Below are positions 1 through 11,850 of a stretch of DNA of 64,000 nt, piece by piece. Position numbers and translations under genes: made by a program. This stretch comes from Gaertneriomyces semiglobifer. Its lineage: Eukaryota; Chytridiomycota; Chytridiomycetes; Spizellomycetales; Spizellomycetaceae. Location: NCBI GenBank assembly GCA_025558075.1, contig JAHLKF010000011.1, forward strand, positions 434,001-498,000. Reading direction: 5' to 3'. Position 1 is the first letter of the stretch. Each line of letters opens with the position of its first letter. The notes under the pieces are model-generated. The model ran no database searches. It was given only the letters and a program-made list of their open reading frames with translations, and was not told the origin of the DNA.

Positions 1-521
1 AGTTCTCGCTGACCTTCCCGCCACAACTTGACGGCCGGATAGATCCGAAAGTCTTGGCGAATACCGTGCAGACGGTGAATGCCTACCTCTTGCAAGCCGA
101 GAAAGTGTCGTGCACGAGTGTGCTTAGAATGGTTATTGCCATTGTTACTTGTTACACTGCGGAGCTGTGCTGGCCTTCCAAATTTGACAAGGTGTTCGAA
201 GGAGACATTTGTGCCTGATCATTTGAATACGTTCTAACTCGTCCCCATTTTCGCAGATAATGCAACAGATATCATCATTCATATGCGATGAGAACAAGCG
301 ATATTACGAACCGGCTGGATTACATATTGTGGTATGCAGACGCATTCGTTGTCGCTAATTGCGGTCGGCTTCTTTCTCTGATTCTTCTGCGTGCGCTTTG
401 TAGGATCCTGCCCAAACTGGCCTGTTACATGTACGTCCTTTTCCTCTGCATTCCTTGCCTCGTTCCTTTTCAATAACCGGTCTCTTCCTTTTGCCAGCTG
501 GAAATAATTATGCTTCATTAG
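1..521 (+). CDS. ERF4: ERF4/GOLGA7-family palmitoyltransferase accessory subunit, 5' partial
   Basis: This family partners DHHC palmitoyltransferases (yeast Erf2-Erf4, human DHHC9-GOLGA7) that palmitoylate Ras-type proteins at Golgi/ER membranes. The start lies outside the window; coding enters in frame at base 3. Exons: 3-191, 257-331, 404-430, 498-521. Spliced protein reads FPPQLDGRID, then VNAYLLQAEK, a helical CYTAEL segment, then ENKRYYEPAGLHIVDP and a short C-terminal tail. This follows the human GOLGA7 order (FPAELENRID, LYAEAEK, LTAYT, QNEKIYAPQGLLLTDP). The three introns are 65-72 nt with normal GT..AG ends, and all junctions fall between codons. The N-terminal part is missing. Family call is strong; which paralogue is not resolved. 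Confidence 0.85.
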
Positions 522-716
522 CTTGGTGACAGCCTATTTCCGTACCCACGTTATTATTTACTGCGTTTTTTTGGGGTTCTTTTGAAATGAAGTTAAGATT
601 AAAGTAGTTACGGCCTCATTGTGTATATACTTCTTTTCTCTCTATATATCACCGGTAGAGCCGGGAATGTCTATGTAAAGACCAAATTGACTATGACTAG
701 CTATATCTCACGCTAC

Positions 717-1274
717 TCACATAGTCTTACTCATCATGATATGTTCAATACCCTCTTCAAACCACCGTTCCTTACTCTCATCCACCACATACCCACACCT
801 CTCATAAAATATCCTCTTATCACTCTGAGCATGCAACAAAATCTCCCGGACTTTCAATTCATCTCTAGCAACCGCTTCAACAGCCGTCATCCCCACCCTT
901 CCCAATCCCTTTCCTCTATGTTCCTGCAACACGGCCAATCGTCCCACTTTGGCATATCCTTTCTCGGGGTAGGGGATCATCCTACACGTCGCCATCGGCA
1001 CGGGTGTGTCGTCTTTGGACCAGATCACGAAATGGATGGATTTACAGTCTAGATCGTCACATTCGCTTTCGGGCGTGCAGTTTTGTTCGAGAACGAAGAC
1101 TTTGAATCGGATGGGCAAGCAGAGGGAGGTCATCAGCTCGGTAGGGGAGGTTGTGAGTGCGGAGGAGGGTGAGATCGTGGATGGGACGGATGCGGGACGG
1201 GTTCCTTCTGGGATTGGGGGGTTGGCAAAGTAGGTTACGGGGTAGCCCGAGACGGTGGAGGACTTGACAGACAT
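717..1274 (-). CDS. GNAT-family N-acetyltransferase
   Basis: Intronless 185-residue protein. The acetyl-CoA pyrophosphate-binding motif is visible as EHRGKGLGRVG (about residues 118-128), preceded by the beta strand GRLAVL and followed by a helix and the strand LLHAQS; FYERCGYVV near the C terminus is the usual GNAT beta6-beta7 ending. The N-terminal segment VFVLEQNC resembles ElaA/YjcF-type GNATs, where this strand precedes the substrate pocket. The first ~45 residues are Ser/Thr/Pro-rich and probably disordered. No targeting signal is evident. The acyl acceptor cannot be told from sequence. It is convergent with the upstream ERF4-type gene (195 bp apart) and divergent from the UCH gene. Confidence 0.8.
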   Translation of the reverse strand: MSVKSSTVSGYPVTYFANPPIPEGTRPASVPSTISPSSALTTSPTELMTSLCLPIRFKVFVLEQNCTPESECDDLDCKSIHFVIWSKDDTPVPMATCRMIPYPEKGYAKVGRLAVLQEHRGKGLGRVGMTAVEAVARDELKVREILLHAQSDKRIFYERCGYVVDESKERWFEEGIEHIMMSKTM

Positions 1275-1595
1275 CGTGGGCTTATTGAAGTGGGTAATAA
1301 GATTCCTCTTAGATTGGGTGAAGTACTTAAGCTTAATGCTCTGGATTCTTCAGCGAATGGGGTGTTCGCGTGGAATGGAACTATCGAACTTATATTCGAC
1401 CCTTATATTCGAACACTACCGTGTGGCGTAGTCATTGAGTAAACGGCCCAGTCATTAAATATGAGTCATTATCTTGTCAATAACACCGCTGCCGCGCGCC
1501 TTTATTGATCACCCTTTCGGGGGCGAGCTTGTTATCCGCGCGCGCTGCTTCAGTTCAAATAACAGTGAAATAGCACACCAGGACAGAGAAGGAGA
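1275..1595. promoter_or_regulatory. Divergent intergenic region (GNAT / UCH) with short direct repeats
   Basis: 321 bp between two divergent starts. It holds two copies of an 11-base element, CTTATATTCGA, 13 bp apart (1389-1399 and 1402-1412), and three AGTCATT elements between about 1430 and 1475. No open frame of interest. A shared promoter role is inferred from position only. Confidence 0.35.
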
Positions 1596-2602
1596 ATGTC
1601 GTCTGAAGGGAATGCGGGTATGGAGAAGAAGCGGTCTGCTTGGGTTCCGTTAGAGTCAAATCCTCAAGTATTAAACGAGTACGCCGAGAGGCTGGGCGTT
1701 TCCTCGTCTTGGTCCTTCACGGACGTCTGGGGTATGTACCTACACGTCAATTTACAGACGGTTACAAAGTTAAACATTATCGACTCACAAACGTTTCAAG
1801 GCCTTGATGAAGACCTTTTGAGCTTCATATCTCGACCTGTCCTTGCTGTCCTGCTTTTATTTCCGATCACGCAACAAGTATGTACAAGAACGCTTTTCAG
1901 TTCATTGTGATAGTTCTTCGCCTTACCACTAGGTCGGCAGTATGAAAGTTTTCGGGAACAGGAGGAACAAAGTATCAGAAAGGACGGGCAAACTGTCAGT
2001 CCCGACATCTTCTTCGTCCGTCAGGCAAGCAAACATGCGTAACAAAGTATATTCGCGCTTTTCCTCATATTGACGCTTCGCCACTTGGGGCGGTACAGAC
2101 CATTCCCAACGCATGTGGGACTATCGGCTTACTACATGCTCTCGCTAACAATACGGACACAATTCAAGTCGGTGACGGACCTCTGAAACGCATCCTTGCT
2201 GAGACTCGCTCCAAATCTCCAGAGGAACGAGCCGGCGTTCTTGAAGCCTCTGAAGATCTGGCGCGCGTGCATGAAGAGAGCTCGCAAAGCGGGCAAACGG
2301 CGCCACCTCCTAGTGAAGAAGATGTTGACACGCATTTCATCTGTTTTGTGCGGAAGGATGGGTGTGTATATGAGTTGGATGGACGGAAACCGTTTCCTGT
2401 AAATCATGGTAGTTGTGAAGACTTGTTGAAGGGGGCAGTTGAGGTCATCAGAACCTTTATTGCACGCGAACCAGGTAGGTCTATAGTGTACATTTGCTTC
2501 ACCGTTGTCACAATACCGTTTTGTCTAAACGCCCCCACGCTTCTTCTCTTAGATAATCCTAATTTCACCGTAATGGCGTTAACCCCTGCAGCAGATGATT
2601 AG
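1596..2602 (+). CDS. UCHL3: Ubiquitin carboxyl-terminal hydrolase, UCH-L1/L3 family
   Basis: Cysteine protease that removes small adducts from the ubiquitin C terminus; cytosol and nucleus. Exons: 1596-1731, 1801-1877, 1941-2024, 2099-2474, 2553-2602; 240 residues, close to human UCHL3 (230). All four catalytic residues are present: Gln99 (oxyanion hole), Cys105 in NACGTIG, His178 in DTHFICF and Asp193 in YELDGRKPFP. Spacing is almost identical to UCHL3. The Q-C pair is split by intron 3, which begins CAG|GCAAGC and ends ACAG, so it is a GC-AG intron. The crossover-loop region (SKSPEERAGVLEAS) is conserved in length. Very secure assignment. Confidence 0.95.
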
Positions 2603-2778
2603 CAAAGTTCAACCAAGCCGTCCTTTTCTAAATATACGAGTGTCTTGAGCAGAAATTATGAAGACTTGAATAATAATGTCATCTGGAGTACATATTACCG
2701 GTCCTTCGCCATCGGCTTGCAGCTGCAATAAGGCAGCTACAGATTCAGACAGCGCACTTTTGGATGATGAACGGTCAG

Positions 2779-4030
2779 TCACCTGTCAACAGACGCACTT
2801 GCTCTCCTATCTTTCGTCGCTAGCGCAAATGCGATCATTTCCTTGACAAACTGTTGAAAGCTTACGCCACTGGATGCAAGAATGAGGCCCATCGCTGTTC
2901 CTTTATCACTGTCCAGACTGCAGTTCAGGTTTACGTCCACCACATAGATGTCACCGGATGTGTCATCCATACGGAGGTCCATCCTGGCATACCCACTCCC
3001 CCCAATCGCTGCGTAGGTTTCTTGGGTTGTTGCTCGGATTTTGGATTGAAGTTGTTCGTCTCGCACGGTGTCGTACCACCAGTTGGCATTCGCGCCCCAT
3101 TCATTCCATTTACGTTCAAACGAAAGGAATCGTGCCGTTGCTGGTAAGTCCTGATTGAAGACGCGCTCTACGGGTGCATATGTACGGATTCCCAATGGCT
3201 CACTTCCACTGACGAGGCCGGTGAATTCACGGCCGGAGATGTACTCTTCGACGTACATGTGGCCGTATACTGGCGACATTTTTCGAATGCATTGTAAGGC
3301 TTCTTGGGCGGATTGACATACAGACTTGTCGGTTATGCCTTCGCTACCACTAGTGCAGGCTGGCTGGTGAATCGGTCCGTTGGTCAGAACGATTTCTCTC
3401 CCCCACCAAATCGGGACGTAACTGACATACCTTGACTATAATGGGCATTCGCAAGCGTGCAACGCTATCTCGAATGTCGTCATCGCTCGCCTCCGCAATC
3501 GAACTCAGAATCACCGCCTTTTACACGCAACAATAGTTAAGAAATAGCATGCTGATAAAATTTACGATGAGCGGGCAAACCTTGGGCGTAAGCGTCCCAC
3601 ATCTCATCAAGTAATCCTTCATCACTGATTTATCCGACTCAACCCTTAAGAGACTCGGACTCGTTCCCGTAAACGGTATCCCACGCGCCACAAGTTCGTC
3701 CAACACAGACGGCCCACCCCACCCATCATCATCCCGTCCATCAATCAAAGCAAGCACACACTTCTGACCTTCGCCGTTGGCCATAATGGCGTCTACAACG
3801 TCGCTAGAGTTTGTGGGGGTGGCGAAATGCCAGGTTACGCCGGGGTAGCCGAGTTGTTGGATGGTGGATGTTACGTCTTGGCGTGGTTTTGGTCCCCATT
3901 CTGTTAGGATGTGGGTGCCGGATGGGAGTTCTTCGACGGTGTAGTCTTCGTGGTCGTGGCCTTCTGCGAGTTTGGCGGAGACGACTGCGTGGATGTCTAG
4001 AGCGGAGGTTGATGCAGATGAGTTTGACAT
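2779..4030 (-). CDS. D-alanine--D-alanine ligase-like ATP-grasp enzyme
   Basis: ATP-grasp ligases join a carboxylate to an amine via an acyl phosphate. Exons (minus strand): 4030-3581, 3517-3431, 3363-2779; 373 residues. N-terminal Ddl-like domain includes GIPFTGTSP and the LRVESDKSVMKDYL helix. Central strand MPIIVKPA followed by GSEGITDKSV forms the ATP-binding Lys and glycine-rich loop. C-terminal ARMDLRMD and VVDVNLN carry the Mg-binding acidic residue and Asn. An ATG at 4030 (context AACAATG) is preferred to an upstream GTG at 4048. Fungi have no D-Ala peptidoglycan, so the substrate is unknown; eukaryotic members of this family are mostly uncharacterised. Confidence 0.75.
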
Positions 4031-4249
4031 TGTTACCCTCGAATGCACAAAGGGGGAAGGAAGTGGTGGGGTTCAGAAAGATTAACCAAATGATTGCTGG
4101 AAGGCCCCTGCACAAAAGTCATTGCGACAACACGCGTGTGGGTTTGCATGTCGTAAGCCAACTCCGACACGCTTTGGTTGAACACGACCAGGAAATGTCA
4201 TCGAGCGTAGAAGCTGCTCTTCAACAATCCGTGGCAGCCCCGACCAGCC

Positions 4250-5846
4250 ATGCAAGCCATATTCAAGACAGAGTTGCCTTCTGATAAGCTTCTAGATGCA
4301 GCTATCAGGCGCCGGCGACAGCTCAATGAAGAACGGAACCAGCGTATTTTCGACCCGAAAGTTAGAACGCTTGGGGTAAGTAAGAAACCTTTCCTGAAGG
4401 TGACTTTACCTGCCTACTTGCTAATCATCCATGCTGCGATGCATCAGATAGATGTGCAAGCATTAGAACAGCAAATAAAGGAGAAAAATGATAGTAAACG
4501 TACTGAAAAGGAACGGGACGAAGCGTTTGGTATGATACTGCTCTATCAAAATAACGCTGTTTTTCGCATGGTTAACATCTTTGTTCAGGACGCATGATGC
4601 GGCAAACAAATACGATTCTGGAACACCTTGATATTGAAGCGGCTGAACGACACCGAGCGCATGCAAAGGCATTAAACGACTTTCGTAATCAACATCAAAA
4701 ACCAAACCAGCGCCGCGACTACGACCTATACGATCCCACCGCATTAAAGAAAGACAAGCCCGCCCGAGTGGATGATGAGGATGAACGTATTGGTGTTAGT
4801 TCACTTCAACGGTTTGAGGGTGAAGACCTTGCGAACGAAGAACGCAGGCGGCTTCAGAAACGCCAGATGGAGACGTGGGCGAAGGAAAGCGCGTGGGAAA
4901 AGCGGATGCAGATGCTCAAGCAACAGGAAGAGCAGCGGTTGGTAACATGTGGTGTCTGTGGTACCTAGAGGAAACGCATACCAATTTTTTTTACGATCGT
5001 TAGGTTATATGAAGATTTTCAGAAGGATATTGATGATAAGGTCATTCATCTCCGACAAGCCGTAGAAGAGGCTAAGCTACAGCAGATCAAAGCGGATGCA
5101 GGATTCAATCAGCATCTAGTGAGTTCCAGTATTTGGACGTCTGTCTCAAAGAAAGCGGAATTCTAACCAGTGGGAATAGGCTGCGTTGAAACGGCAACGA
5201 GAACTTGAGCAGCGACGGCTGGAGGAAGAGCTGAATAGACAAGAAGTTATCCAACAAGTCAACGGAGAGTTCCTCACTGAACGACCAGATGTCTTCAATA
5301 TCGGCGCCGGGCACCAGTAGCGTATTTTTTCTTTCGGAAGTGGACGGATATGACACATTTTGTAACATGCGTGAAATTTTGTAGAGTCAGAGTGGACCTT
5401 TTCAAAGGGATCACGGCCGAGCAAAAGGAACATATATTACGCACTCAAGAGCAACAACGGACAGAGGCGCAGGTATGGCCACCCAATGCTACGCGTTTGC
5501 GTGAAGAATCACTAATAGTCGTCCTTTAACATCGATAGGCTCGCCGTGAGCAACAAAGACGAGAAGAGGAGGCGGCATCAAAGATAGAAACAGCCAACCG
5601 AAGAGCGGCATTGCTTCTTGAACGGGAAAAATTGCGCCAAGAGAGAGCAGAAGCTATACGGATGCGGGAGCACAATAAACAACAGGGCATTGAGAGCCGC
5701 AAAAGGTATTGTGGACCCTGGGAAGAATTCACCCCTGGACCAGTTGATAAACCAATTATAATAGGCTGCAACATCTCGATCAAGTCGTCTACACTAACAC
5801 GCCTACAAAAGACTACTTTATGCAGTTCAACACTACAAGCCGATAG
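4250..5846 (+). CDS. RIBC2: RIB43A-like protein (RIBC2), flagellar doublet microtubule inner protein
   Basis: RIBC2/RIB43A is a filamentous microtubule inner protein of the axonemal A-tubule, so its presence implies a flagellum. Exons: 4250-4375, 4448-4529, 4589-4937, 5004-5118, 5180-5316, 5385-5472, 5539-5705, 5765-5846; 381 residues (human RIBC2 382). The protein is almost entirely coiled coil. Conserved blocks: AIRRRRQLNEERNQRIFD near the start; DYDLYDP, KKDKPARVDDED, SSLQRFEGEDL in the middle; VDLFKGITAEQ; and the C terminus YTNTPTKDYFMQFNTTSR, which matches the human ending very closely. Donor sites at exons 3 and 5 were chosen because they restore these blocks. Divergent from the ATP-grasp gene (219 bp), and only 38 bp from the converging exchanger gene. 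Confidence 0.93.
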
Positions 5847-5884
5847 CGTAACGCTTGGGAATTATATAGAAACGCGTGTCCCAT

Positions 5885-8307
5885 CTATTCCTTCTCATTG
5901 AACTCGTTCATTCTGCTGTACGATCTTACTGTGCGCAAGCCACTTTCAGAAGCCTGATTTCTACTAAACCTATCTAGCTCCATGCCAGAGCCGCTGGGAG
6001 ACCGAGCGCTCCATATCTCACCATTGATATTCCGATATACCTCTGGCTGGTCGTCCGATGCCCTACTGCTTGTTTTTCTCCCGGAATTATTTTTACGCCT
6101 ATCTTTCCCACGCCGATTACTCGAGTCGATGACGCTTTGGCCAAATACCCGTGTGCTTGTAATCCCTGAGCTTGTTTGACGCCTGCTATCCGTAGGATGT
6201 AGTAGCGTCTCGCGCGTCGGTGATACATGCCGGCGTCCACCGCTGCGACCCCTACGAAAGCAACAAAAGTAGGTCAGTGCACAGCGACGAGAACATAACT
6301 CGTCAGGGACCATACCATGTCCGATGGCTCCTAGTAAACAACGGTTTCAGCCACGTATTGTCGAAACTCATGAACCAGTGGGACATATCATCGTCCCGAA
6401 TGTTCAAACGATCCCTATCCATATCAATGAGGGTATCATGTGCACCGGTCAAGTCATCGGCATGCTCTGTTGCTGGTGATACGTCAGAATCATGGGCTTC
6501 GTCGTGAAAGAGTGCCTCTGAGCGTGTGTCATCCATATCTTCGCTGTCATCAGCGGAATCACTATCGTCACTTTCAAAGCACCTATATGGATCCCCGTCG
6601 GGTGTATCCGCGGCAAGGGTTTTCTTGCCGACGCCAGTGCGTATGCCTAAATGGCCGAGTGCATAATTGGTGCTGCCCCCTAAGAGGATCACCGTTATGA
6701 TACAGATGATTAAGGTGGTTGTTTGGATGACTTTGGCTGTACGAGAGGTTTCCGGAGTATCACCGGTCACCTCAAAGGATAAGGCAAATGCGATTGCACC
6801 TCGTAAGCCCGCCCACCATAGCATGAGCTGATGATTCCGCGGAATCTCGTCACCAACAGCATTGGGATGTAGCTTGGCCGCCGCAGCATTGATCAACCTC
6901 GCAAGCGGGATCACAGACAAATAGCGTGCAACAAGGCAAATAATCTGAGAATGTAGAGGTTTAGCGCTGGAGATGGCACAACCCTTGATCAAGCAAGACT
7001 CACCAGAGTGAACAAGATCAGCCATGGGCGGTATACTTCGTCTTCCTTCGTGAAGACAGTGATGCCCAAGTATATGAACACGAAGTTCTCACTCAGTTGA
7101 GAAAGCACACGGAACATGTACTTGGTAGTCCGTTTCGTACGAAGGCTCATGTTGTTGTATGCATAATGTTTCAACGTGATTCCGCAGAACAGAAGGGATA
7201 CTATCCCAGAGAGTCGCACACCGTTGGAAAGAAGGTAGGACGAGTAAGCCAACAGGACGATAATGGATGACTCGAGAGAGGGGAACTCGTAGAACCGGGC
7301 ATGCTTTAGCATCAGCGCGCATATAAGGGCAATGATAATTCCAACGAGCACTGATCCCGTAAAAACAGCCATAAAGGAGCCTACTCCGCGCAGCACATTG
7401 CCGACGGAAACTTCCCTCCCACGAAATTGTCCTAACACCCTTGCGTGCGAAGAGTCGAAGCAGGTCAGCACTGGCCCTAGCGAAACGAAAGCAGAGGTGT
7501 ACGCACTTGAACAGGACAATGGCTACCGAGTCGTTGAGGATACTCTCTCCGAAGATGATCGCGTAGAGCTTAGGGTCGACTCTCATTTGGTGGAAAATGG
7601 CCAAGATTGTGACAGGATCGGTCGATGACAGGATGGATCCAAACACAATGCAGTCGAGAAGGGTCATTTGAAGATCGGGTTCATGTTGCATAGCGGTCGC
7701 CGCACGGACAACCAGGAAGACGCAAAGCCTTATCCGAAAACCGCATATTAATGATTCGCACATTCGCTCGCATGCATCGCGAAGACATACCCAATGACCA
7801 TGGTAGATATCAGCGTTCCAACCAATGCAAACGTTAGTATGGCGCCGATATTTCGGAAGAAACTTTTCTATCCGAGAACATGAGCATGTAGTGACATGCA
7901 GGGAAAGACCACGGGTAACTTTACGTACTCGTTTCATATCGTATCCCGAGTTTAAGATGATGGGAGGTAGCAACAGATTGAAGAAGTATCGATGATTAAA
8001 AGTTACGATCTCTTGAAGTCCTTCCCCTAAATGTGCTTCAGTTCAATCCGATCAATGTAATGGCCAACGTTTCCACAAGCTCACCTGGTGACAGGCGGAC
8101 GACTAGACCGATGACCAGCCCTAAGAAAATGGAGACAACGGTCTCATGGATGAAGCGAATCTTCTTCAGTTGCAGAAAGTAGCTCGTCAAAAGGATGATG
8201 AACAGAAGAGTTATGAGCAGTAGGATGGAAAAGGTCGCAAACTGATCCCCTTCCGGCACTCCCTCCGGGTCCCCATCGTCGCTAAGGCGAGGTTCTGCCA
8301 CTGCCAT
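5885..8307 (-). CDS. NHX1: Intracellular Na+/H+ (K+/H+) exchanger, NHX1/NHE8 type (CPA1)
   Basis: Exons (minus): 8307-8085, 8026-7929, 7867-7791, 7728-7507, 7439-7004, 6944-6316, 6251-5885; 683 residues. Typical CPA1 fold with about 12 membrane helices. Landmarks: the re-entrant segment FFNLLLPPIIL; SSTDPVTILAIFH; the ion-binding motif FGESILNDSVAIVLF with the essential Asp; AYNNMSLRTK; AGLRGAIAFALSFE; and ILLGGSTNYAL. Endosomal/Golgi exchangers of this group use the luminal proton gradient to load Na+ or K+ and regulate vesicle pH. The hydrophilic C-terminal tail (about 220 residues) begins after GIRTGVGKK, carries an acidic SDDSDSADDSEDMDD stretch and ends in a basic Ser-rich region. Seven introns-exons all keep frame. 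Confidence 0.9.
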
Positions 8308-8533
8308 ACAAAAAGGTAATATTGCTGTTTTCTACGGCACGGTTCCAGAAGGGATGGTCTGGTTCGAGCAGAAAGTTCACGACACCATTTTATTACGACA
8401 ATTGGCATTTCGCGTCAACGAGGACAATCTAAGGTTAATTTACGATTCAGAGGTTGCCAGTCAATAGATAATCAAGTGTAATAGGTGGTCAGGATTAGGC
8501 AGCCCATAGAGCCTCAAAGCACAGCTGTGGGCT

Positions 8534-11113
8534 TCAAGCACCGTACGGTTGGCTAAACATCGGGGTCTCTGCATAGGAGAGAATGCGCGGTCGCGCCTGA
8601 GCAGCGATCCAGCTCTCATGCAGCGGTGACGGCGACGCTATCAGACGCGGATGACTCTCATAGTATGCAGATCGCATCGGCGGTTGCTTCTCGTTCAATG
8701 TCATCATCGGGGATGCGGCCCCGAGGGATCGTCGGAACTGGTCTACACCCTGTAACAGAGCACGGCTTTTGTCCGCACTTCCGAGCACCGGACGTTGCAT
8801 GGCAAGAAAAAGCTCCTGCGCAGCTTGGACGCTTTCCATCTGTAAATGACTCGTTAACTTGGCCTGTCATGAGCTAGTCCCAACTTCCTCAACATCAACT
8901 CACACTTATCACGAAGATTATAGGCCTTAATGATTCGTTTGCCGAGACATAGACGTCGCTGCCATCTATAGCAGTGGAGACGATGGGATCCAGGGTGAGG
9001 TTGATCACCCTGTTGTCCGTCCAATCGTCGTACATGACTTCGGTGAAGGAGTGAGCAGGGAGTTTGACCGCAGGAACGAATCGACATTTACCGAGTCGCG
9101 ATCTGGAATGAGAGGCGTCTAGCACGGCCTTCACTGCAACTGTACCAAGGTCGCACTCTTTGATCTGAATGCGGCGCATAGTATCGATCACATGAAGCGC
9201 AGCATTTGCCTGTAAGATGCAAAAAGATATTGTTCAAACTCCAAAGAGAGTCAGCATTCCAACCCACCTTGCACAATGTCGTCTCGGCACTACTACGCAC
9301 AAACGGCGTTTCCGGCAGGATGACCGGTGGAGTGATTGGCATTGGTCGAGCAGGTAACCCTATCTTGATGGCGGGGACGGACCTTCCAGGTGTCGTTCGC
9401 GGTACATGAGGCCCAGCAGATGGGGTACCTGCTTCCCTGAACGGCAGGGGACTCCGCTGATTCTGCGGTTGACGGGTAGCTTTCAACAGCAAAGCATAGT
9501 CGACCAGCCACAAACATTACCTCGGTAGCATTCTGTATAATGTAATGAGCCGTGGATGTCTGCGGAGACAGCGACGACTGCTTGATTCTGGTCAGTCTGT
9601 AGCAAATTGATAGGCTAGCTCACTTGAACGTACAATGAATCGGGTCTCGGTCTCTGCTGTGGACGGGTATGACGGAGTGCATGCCTTTGATTGTCACTTC
9701 CATTAAGAAATGGACACAAACGGCGGCTGAAAACATGTCTGAAAGCTACCAGTGGTCGAGATGTGCTCGATTGTGCATTGTTCTGAAATCGTGCCTTCGG
9801 TATTGACTCAGGCTCAGTCGATAGGGATCGCTGAAAGGTCGCGTTGATATGAGTTCGGTATACACCAAGGGTTGGATGCTAGCTCACCTTTATTGGAACT
9901 TGTTTGAACTCTATGTCATTTGATTTGTCCACTACTTTTGTTGGTGTTCCCGCACAATTGGCAATGACCGGTTTGGGGCGTTGTCCGCGTAACGGAGCAG
10001 GCTGCAACACTGGTTGTGCGTCCGACGTGTCAACTGGAAAGTCCTAATTTCCACAAAATGATGAGAAATAGTCTCCCAAGGCCTGCCAAAGATTTACGGA
10101 CCTCTTGAATGCCAGGCTGTTTTGTAACCTCTGCCAGGGCCTCTGGAGGAACTTCCACCTTCAGCATGGCCTCCAAACGTTTCTGTTCCTCAACCTGTCT
10201 AAGTATGTCTTCGTCCACAGGGATGATAGCGCTGGCGTTAGGATCATCGCTGGGATCTCGCGGGCCAGCATCCGGTTGTCGCCGCCCCATCGTTGAATAA
10301 AGAGGTTGAGTGGAAGCCGAGTTTAAAATGGCCTGCGCCGTATGGGAGGTTGATCGCTGATTGAGGAAAGGATATTAGCTATCACTGCTGGAATGGAGAG
10401 ACATGCCGCTAGGCAGGTCCTCACCTCTGACCCCGCTCGATTCAGGAGAGCCATCAATTCAGTGACCTGACGCTCTTTCTTTATACGTGCTTCATTAGCT
10501 GCCTTGACTTTAGAATCCAAATGCAAGAGCTGAGCCTGGAGTAGAATCGCGATATGTTAGCTCAGCACCAAGGGCAAGCGGGTATCAAAAGTTACCTGAA
10601 AATCCCTTGTGCGTGATTGGAACTCGGCCCTCGCATTACGTAGTTCCTCTTGAAGCTCCAAAATTATCCTATCCTTCTCTACTAATTGGTTCCGTGCTTG
10701 TTCTCCATCTAGTTTGGCTTTGAGGCAGGCATTCTTGTGCGATAATAGGTCCATCCTGGCGTTTTTCAGTTCCATTTTCAATTCTGCAACGTGAGGATCC
10801 TCCTGAAGACGCATGCCATTGAAATTTGGTTTCTTAGTTGGCTGCTCAGTTTGGGCCTGTTGAGAAGTTGTGCTAGAGCCCAGTAATGAGTAGGTGTCCT
10901 CGGGTTCCAGCTTCACCTGAAATGACCCATATGAAAAAGGGGGCGACCACACATGCTGTAGTTGCAAATAAAGTATGAGAATGCATGGTGATGTGAATGA
11001 GGACAAGTTGATGAGTGCGATCAGCGAACACTAACTGGGCTTTCAGCAGACAACTTTCGTTTTGTTCCGGAGAGGGGTGATGGCTTTGTGCTGACAGCCT
11101 TAGAGGTGCCCAT
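8534..11113 (-). CDS. Uncharacterised nuclear-type coiled-coil protein
   Basis: I do not recognise this protein. A continuous 658-residue frame results from exons 11113-11036, 10916-10596, 10535-10425, 10356-10102, 10043-9888, 9830-9750, 9684-9634, 9596-9521, 9479-9268, 9209-8904 and 8863-8534. N-terminal tail has a basic patch (GTKRKLSAESP) directly followed by VKLEPED, which fits a SUMO acceptor site (hydrophobic-K-x-E). Residues about 60-175 are coiled coil, then a Pro-rich linker (about 330-440), then a folded-looking region with RRIQIKECDLGTVAVKAVLD, TEVMYDDWTDNRVINLTLD and TAIDGSDVYVSANE, and a second helical stretch near the end. The small middle exons (9750-9521) are the least certain part. 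Followed downstream by the exchanger gene on the same strand. Confidence 0.55.
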
Positions 11114-11850
11114 TTAATATATCCTTTCCAGAATAACGTAAGAGATATTGATGACCTTAGGACAATCCAGAGATATTTGTATTTCATATAACCCACCGTT
11201 GCTGAATTTACAAGCAGGGATAAGTGGAATGTCACTACCGGTCTCAACGCAGATCCGCCACGCAACGGCTAGCAGCTAATGACAAAGGTACAAGCGCGAA
11301 GAGCCTCTGAATCTCTCAGGTTGGTTAATTCTCACTATTGCCTTGGACGATTCCATCGAGTAAATAAGAGTACGGCCGGCTGCAAAGCTGTCAACGCGCG
11401 ATTGCAGAAACACGCTGCGACGCACGTCTGCGGAGCAGTGTCAGGGTTATTACGTAAACAAGCCTTCACTTCACTCATCTCCGACCTGCGAGAATCGATC
11501 ATGAACGAGCTTGAACGAAGCGAATAGCGAATGTGGATTCTCAGGTCCATTTCCAGCCAGACAATCATAATGTGCTGCTTGGTGATCTGCACATTTGGAA
11601 TTCATTGTGTTCACTGTCAATTACAGGCGCGATCTATCGTGTGCGTACGGCTGTATCTCCTGTTGATGACGCCTTGTGAGACTGCATCAGCCAGTTACGT
11701 GCATCCAGAGATGGAAACTGGTGAACCGGTAGCCACCACCGTCAGAATATGGCGAATCGTTCTCTTATTCCTTTTTAAGCACCGCGATTGTTGATGGACG
11801 GCAGCTGAGAAGGATGCATCATCCAGGTTGTTCAGCCATACGTTCATGCA
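11114..11850. other. Intergenic region, no gene seen
   Basis: About 740 bp. The open frames on both strands lack recognisable domains and plausible exon structure. No repeat or RNA gene noticed. Confidence 0.5.

Noticed and set aside
4942..5022. RIBC2 intron 3 with donor at 4942 and acceptor at 5022
   Set aside because: It keeps frame but drops five residues (YEDFQ) of the conserved coiled coil; the donor at 4938 with acceptor at 5003 restores them.
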